This document shows positions 60,587 through 64,000 of a DNA stretch of 64,000 nucleotides, piece after piece. The notes beneath the pieces are model-generated. The model saw only the letters and a program-made list of their open reading frames with translations. It had not been told where the DNA came from and searched no databases. The stretch spans positions 1 to 64,000 of the forward strand of contig DATMGN010000056.1 in assembly GCA_035555435.1 (NCBI GenBank), written 5' to 3'. The stretch is from 73-13 sp035555435. GTDB taxonomy: Bacteria; Actinomycetota; Actinomycetes; Actinomycetales; Microbacteriaceae. Both the position numbers and the translations under genes were made by a program. The first letter of the stretch is position 1; each line of letters begins with the position of its first letter.

Positions 60587-60700
60587 GCCCCCGGAGGCCC
60601 GCACTCGCCTCGGCTGATCCCAGCCACGAGTGATCAGGGAGCTCCCCCACCCACGCTCACTCGCACACCAGTGCACCGGCACCAAAGGATTCCGACGAAC

Positions 60701-61339
60701 ATGTCCACCAGCACCACGACCCAGACCACGGCCGAGCCGGCCACCGCGCAGGCGCGCGGCTTCGCCCTCTACGTCGGCATCGACGAGGCGAAGGCCGCCG
60801 AGGCCGGCATCAGCCTCCCCGAGCTCGTCGAGCGGCTCCGCGCCGTCGTCGGCGAGCTCGTCCCCGGCGCCCAGACCCACGCGACCGTCGCGATCGCGCC
60901 GGCCGGCGCGGGCGGGCGGGACATCGACGTGGTGCGCGCCGCGCTCCACGAGCCCGGACTCGCCCGCCAGCGCGCCGAGGCCGAGCCGGCGCCGCGCCGC
61001 CGCACGGGCGTCGTGATCGACATCTCGCGCAAGCGCGTCGTGCTCGACGGCGACACCGCCCCGCTGACCTTCACCGAGTTCGAGCTGCTGCAGTTCCTCG
61101 TGCTGCGCGAGGGGCGCGCGGTCGAGCGGCAGGAGATCATCAGCGGCGTGTGGCGTGACGCGCCGGCCGAGGAGATCCCGAATGCTCGGACGATCGACGT
61201 GCACATCCGCCGCCTGCGCGCGAAGCTCGGCGACTACGAGGACATCGTGCGCACGGTCCGCGGAGCTGGCTACCGCTTCGACCGTCACGCAGACGTGTCG
61301 ATTCGGCTCGCGGCGACGCCGTCGCCCGACCTCTTCTAG
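60701..61339 (+). CDS. Winged-helix transcriptional regulator (OmpR/PhoB-type DNA-binding domain)
   Basis: The 212-residue protein has a C-terminal OmpR-type winged helix (about 115-205: PLTFTEFELLQFLVLREGRA, TIDVHIRRLRAKLGDYEDIV, RTVRGAGYRF). The N-terminal 100 residues (FALYVGIDEAKAAEAGISLP...) are not a response receiver: the phosphorylated Asp pattern is missing. So it is not a normal two-component regulator, and no kinase is nearby. AAAGGA lies 11 bases before ATG 60701. The leader ORF upstream probably controls it. Confidence 0.85.
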   Translation: MSTSTTTQTTAEPATAQARGFALYVGIDEAKAAEAGISLPELVERLRAVVGELVPGAQTHATVAIAPAGAGGRDIDVVRAALHEPGLARQRAEAEPAPRRRTGVVIDISRKRVVLDGDTAPLTFTEFELLQFLVLREGRAVERQEIISGVWRDAPAEEIPNARTIDVHIRRLRAKLGDYEDIVRTVRGAGYRFDRHADVSIRLAATPSPDLF

Positions 61340-62211
61340 GCGACGCGGAACTCAACGCCCGTGAGCTCCTCCGACATCGACCACAGTCGGCGAGCCGCGG
61401 CCGGGTCGAGGACGGGGCCGCGGAGCCGATCCGGCTTCGCGGCGCCCCGCAGCGCGAAGAACCAGCCGTCGGGACCGTAGCAGCCGCCGCCCACCCCGCG
61501 CAGGAGCGCGTGCACGCTGATCGCCGCGCCCTCCTCCTTCGTGTTCGCGATCCGTCGGACCGCGAGCGCGTACGCGCGGGTCGAGCGCTCCGTGATGCCG
61601 GGCCGCACCGGACTGTTCGCGTCGGAGGCGTATCCCGGATGGGCGATCACCGACCGGATGCCGAGCCCGGCGGCGCGAACGCGACGATCCAACTCGATCG
61701 CGGTCGTCATGACGGCGAGCTTCGAGTGGGCGTAGCCGCCGGGGATGCGGCGATCGCGTTCTGACCGCGCCGGGCCGAGCCGCAGCCGCTGGCCGTGATG
61801 CGAGAGGCTGCCGAGCGCGACGACCCCGGCCCGCTCGGTGAGCGCGCCGAACACCTGAGCGAGCAGTGCGAAATGTCCGAGCTGGTTGATGGCGAACGTC
61901 GGCGCCATGCCGTCGGCGCTTGCCGCCGGACGATCCCAGGGCAGCACGCCGGCGTTGAGCACGATGCCGTCGATCGGTGCTGAGGCGAGCTCCGCGGCGG
62001 CGTCGCGCACGCTCCCGAGATCGGCGAGGTCGAGCCGGACGAGGTCGACCTCGGCGCCGGGGACCTGCTCCCGGATCGATTCGGCGGCGCGGCTCGCGCG
62101 CTCGGGGCTGCGTGCGGCGATCGTGACCCGCGCCCCGGTGCGGGCCAACTGCTCGGCGGTGAAATAGCCGAGGCCGGCACTTCCGCCGGTCACGACGAAT
62201 CGACTTGACAC
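61336..62211 (-). CDS. Short-chain dehydrogenase/reductase
   Basis: The 291-residue protein has the Rossmann motif VTGGSAGLGYFTAEQLAR, DLADLGSVRDAA, NAGVLPW and the catalytic YAHSK near residue 167. It resembles the retinol dehydrogenase-like SDR group. The substrate is unknown. The GTG start is preceded by TATAAC about 12 bases upstream and by CCGTT-type repeats (62212-62227), which may bind a regulator. The stop overlaps the winged-helix gene stop by 4 bases. Confidence 0.87.
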   Translation of the reverse strand: MSSRFVVTGGSAGLGYFTAEQLARTGARVTIAARSPERASRAAESIREQVPGAEVDLVRLDLADLGSVRDAAAELASAPIDGIVLNAGVLPWDRPAASADGMAPTFAINQLGHFALLAQVFGALTERAGVVALGSLSHHGQRLRLGPARSERDRRIPGGYAHSKLAVMTTAIELDRRVRAAGLGIRSVIAHPGYASDANSPVRPGITERSTRAYALAVRRIANTKEEGAAISVHALLRGVGGGCYGPDGWFFALRGAAKPDRLRGPVLDPAAARRLWSMSEELTGVEFRVA

Positions 62212-62308
62212 CGTTACCGTTCCGTTATACTTTTGTGATCAGCAGAAGCCGTTCGCTGTGGCGGCTGAAGCGGAATGTGATTGCAGGACACTCTTGGTGC
62301 AACGGGAC

Positions 62309-62342
62309 GAGGGTCGGTATCCAGTGGAGGATACCGGCCCTC
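62309..62342 (-). terminator. Hairpin terminator downstream of the nitroreductase gene
   Basis: A 14-bp stem (62309-62322 with 62329-62342, one G-T pair) with loop AGTGGA lies directly after the gene on the minus strand. The remaining DNA from 62228 to 62308 shows no gene. Confidence 0.55.
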
Positions 62343-62345
62343 GAC

Positions 62346-62879
62346 TCAATTCCCCGCACGTTTCGCCGGACTGAGCCGGAAGATCCGCAGCTCGCGACCC
62401 GAGTCGCGCTCGTAGGCGCGATACCCCGGCCACAGCTCCTCGAGCCGCGTCCACAGCTCCTCGCGCTCGTCCCCCGTCACGAGCCGCGCCGACATGCGGC
62501 GCACCCGCCCGCGGAAGCGCACGAGCGGCTCGGGATGCGCGAGCAGGTTCGCCGTCCACGCCGGATGACGCGCATCGCCGAAGTTGCTCCCGACGACGAC
62601 GAGATCCTCGCCGTCCGGCAGGCACATGAGCGCCGTCTCGCGCGGCAGGCCCGAACGCGCGCCCGTCGTGCGCAGCGTGAGCGACGGGACGAGCACCGAG
62701 CTGAACTGCACTCGACCCCGCGAGAGCGCCGTCGCAACGCGCTCGAGCGGCGGCAGCGTCGCCCGGGCGAGCGCCTTCGCCGCCCGCAACCGCATCAGCC
62801 GGGAGAACGACCGGCGCAGCGCCCTCCGCAATGCGCCCACCGCTCGATCATGCCAGGCGGCTGCGCGCCCGGCCCACAT
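62346..62879 (-). CDS. Deazaflavin (F420)-dependent nitroreductase-like protein
   Basis: The 177-residue protein has the DDN pattern: LTLRTTGARSGLPRETALMC, LVVVGSNFGDARHPAWTANL, FRGRVRRMSARLVTGDERE and WPGYRAYE. These proteins bind F420 or related cofactors in a split-barrel fold and reduce quinones or nitro compounds. The N-terminal 35 residues are very basic and may contact the membrane. ATG 62879 has no clear ribosome site. It is divergent from a MarR gene. Confidence 0.85.
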   Translation of the reverse strand: MWAGRAAAWHDRAVGALRRALRRSFSRLMRLRAAKALARATLPPLERVATALSRGRVQFSSVLVPSLTLRTTGARSGLPRETALMCLPDGEDLVVVGSNFGDARHPAWTANLLAHPEPLVRFRGRVRRMSARLVTGDEREELWTRLEELWPGYRAYERDSGRELRIFRLSPAKRAGN

Positions 62880-62921
62880 GGCGTTCTATTCACGCGCATG
62901 ATCGCGACCTAGGCTGGTGCC

Positions 62922-63356
62922 ATGCCGACCAAGCGCGCCGCCGTCGACGCCTGGGAGGCGCTCTTCCGCGCCCAGGTCGCGGTGCTGCGCGACATCAGCG
63001 TCGGCTTCCCGACCGACCAGCTCACCATCGTCGAGTACGACGTGCTCTTCAACCTGTCCAAGCTCCCCGACTGGTCGGCGCGCCCGCGCGACCTCACCCC
63101 GCTGCTGCTCGTGAGCCAGCCGAGCGTCTCGCGGATGATCGACCGGCTGGTCGAACGCGCCCTCGTCACCAAGTCCCGCGACCCCGTCGACGGCCGCGGC
63201 ACCGTCGTGACGCTGACCCAGGCCGGCTACGACCTCTTCCGGCGCGTCGCCGCCCAGCACTCCGAAGCGATCGCGAAGCGCTTCGGCGACCGGCTCGACG
63301 ACGCCGAGCTCGCGCAGCTCGTCGAGCTCTGCGACCGACTGCGCCGAACCGAATGA
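62922..63356 (+). CDS. MarR family transcriptional regulator
   Basis: The 144-residue protein has the MarR winged helix (LTIVEYDVLFNLSKLPDWSA, LLLVSQPSVSRMIDRLVERA, RDPVDGRGTVVTLTQAGYDL). TAGGCT (62910-62915) stands 6 bases before the ATG. The divergent nitroreductase gene is a plausible target. The ligand is unknown. Confidence 0.9.
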   Translation: MPTKRAAVDAWEALFRAQVAVLRDISVGFPTDQLTIVEYDVLFNLSKLPDWSARPRDLTPLLLVSQPSVSRMIDRLVERALVTKSRDPVDGRGTVVTLTQAGYDLFRRVAAQHSEAIAKRFGDRLDDAELAQLVELCDRLRRTE

Positions 63357-63375
63357 GACACGGGCCGACGACGAG

Positions 63376-64000
63376 ATGACCGCACCCGACCTCGACGTCC
63401 TCCTCGACGCCGAGACGCTCCGGCTCATCGACGAGGTCGGCCCGATCGCGTCGGCCGCCGACGCCGCCACGGCGCTCACTCGACTGCGCCGCAGTGGCGT
63501 CGCCGCCGAGCGAGCCGCGACCGCGCTCACGCAGGCGCGGCTGCGCGCGAAGGCGGCGGCCAAGTTCGGCGAGTTCGCGGACCGGATGCTCTACACGGAG
63601 GCCGGGCTCCAGCAGGCGACCCGGCTCGGAGTCGCGGCGCGGCACGCCGCCCGCTACCGGGACGCCGGCCTCCGCCACGTCGCCGACCTCGGCTCCGGGA
63701 TCGGCGGCGACGCGCTCGCGCTCGCCGGCCTCGGCCTCGCCGTCCGCGCGGTCGAACGCGATCCCGCCACCGCCGCGATCGCCGCCTACAACCTCGCCGC
63801 GTTCCCCGACGTCACGGTCGAGGTCGCCGCCGCCGAAGACGTCGACCTGACGGGCGTCGACGGGATCTGGCTCGACCCCGCGCGACGCGACGGGGCCCGG
63901 CGGCTCGCCGATCCGGCCGACTGGTCGCCGCCGCTCGACCTCGCATTCGGCCTCGGGCTGCCGACCGGGGTCAAGCTCGGCCCCGGCATCGACCGGGGAC
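63376..64000 (+). CDS. SAM-dependent methyltransferase (THUMP-like type), 3' end cut off
   Basis: ATG 63376 opens a frame still open at the window end (208 residues visible). A helical N-terminus (LLDAETLRLIDEVGPIASAA) and AKFGEFADRMLYTEAGLQQAT precede the SAM motif VADLGSGIGGDALALAGLGL (about residues 95-114) and VEVAAAEDVDL, WLDPARRDGARR. This matches class I methyltransferases with a THUMP-like C-terminal domain, found in actinobacteria; the substrate is unknown. It starts 19 bases after the MarR gene and may share its transcript. Confidence 0.8.
   Translation, partial: MTAPDLDVLLDAETLRLIDEVGPIASAADAATALTRLRRSGVAAERAATALTQARLRAKAAAKFGEFADRMLYTEAGLQQATRLGVAARHAARYRDAGLRHVADLGSGIGGDALALAGLGLAVRAVERDPATAAIAAYNLAAFPDVTVEVAAAEDVDLTGVDGIWLDPARRDGARRLADPADWSPPLDLAFGLGLPTGVKLGPGIDRG

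Overview
The window is a 64 kb chromosomal segment of a high-GC Gram-positive bacterium, most likely an actinobacterium of the Microbacteriaceae type. I infer this from the gene content and style: tRNA-Trp/secE/nusG followed later by rplK/rplA, menaquinone biosynthesis, system II cytochrome c maturation, Ku/LigD end joining, a short archaeal-type aspartyl-tRNA synthetase, the 32-residue basic ribosomal protein bS22, and many GTG starts with a TANNNT box 6-8 bases upstream (leaderless transcripts). I see no rRNA, CRISPR array, prophage or intact insertion sequence.

Layout. 1-2351: a cut-off zinc-free MDR oxidoreductase and an FAD amine oxidase-like protein. 2489-7504: rplA and rplK, then a 2.5 kb interruption (nucleotidase, rhodanese, YchJ-like, YbaK-like, wreck of a vapBC toxin-antitoxin pair), then nusG, secE and tRNA-Trp. 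7567-14876: aminotransferase, a membrane protein, murB with two hot-dog dehydratase genes, a YtcJ-like amidohydrolase and small genes. 14946-18279: divergent ligD/ku. 18329-24951: small membrane proteins, tRNA-Met, tRNA-Thr and tRNA-Tyr, an alpha-glucosidase, an M23 peptidase, an inositol monophosphatase, an orphan D12 adenine methyltransferase and a 41-residue peptide gene. 25021-28404: yajQ, cardiolipin synthase and a ferredoxin-NADP reductase. 28412-39356: the menaquinone block (polyprenyl synthase, menG, menF, menD, menA, menE, menB, menC) with a PPK2 kinase and small membrane proteins. 39456-46394: cytochrome c maturation (ccsB, resB, ccdA, resA) split by a LysR/aminotransferase pair. 46520-52483: a Met/Cys-rich probable copper-binding protein and a catabolic-looking set (aldehyde dehydrogenase, ABC permease, binding protein, flavin-dependent dehydrogenase/monooxygenase). 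52648-64000: aspS, bS22, HTH regulators, proC, a CDF transporter, an MFS sugar transporter, tadA, upp, a winged-helix regulator behind a cysteine-containing leader ORF, an SDR, an F420-type nitroreductase, a MarR regulator and a cut-off methyltransferase.

How the parts work together. The men genes make menaquinone and the ccs genes mature c-type cytochromes, so 28-46 kb is a respiratory-chain assembly region. The most unusual layers are at DNA level: palindromic REP-like elements that have entered menC, menD, menE and a dehydratase gene in frame; the octamer GCGTTCTG, seen about 24 times on both strands and in several reading frames; divergent gene pairs whose two -10 boxes share one TA step; and a leaderless ORF with Cys codons in the loop of a hairpin, which resembles a translational attenuator.
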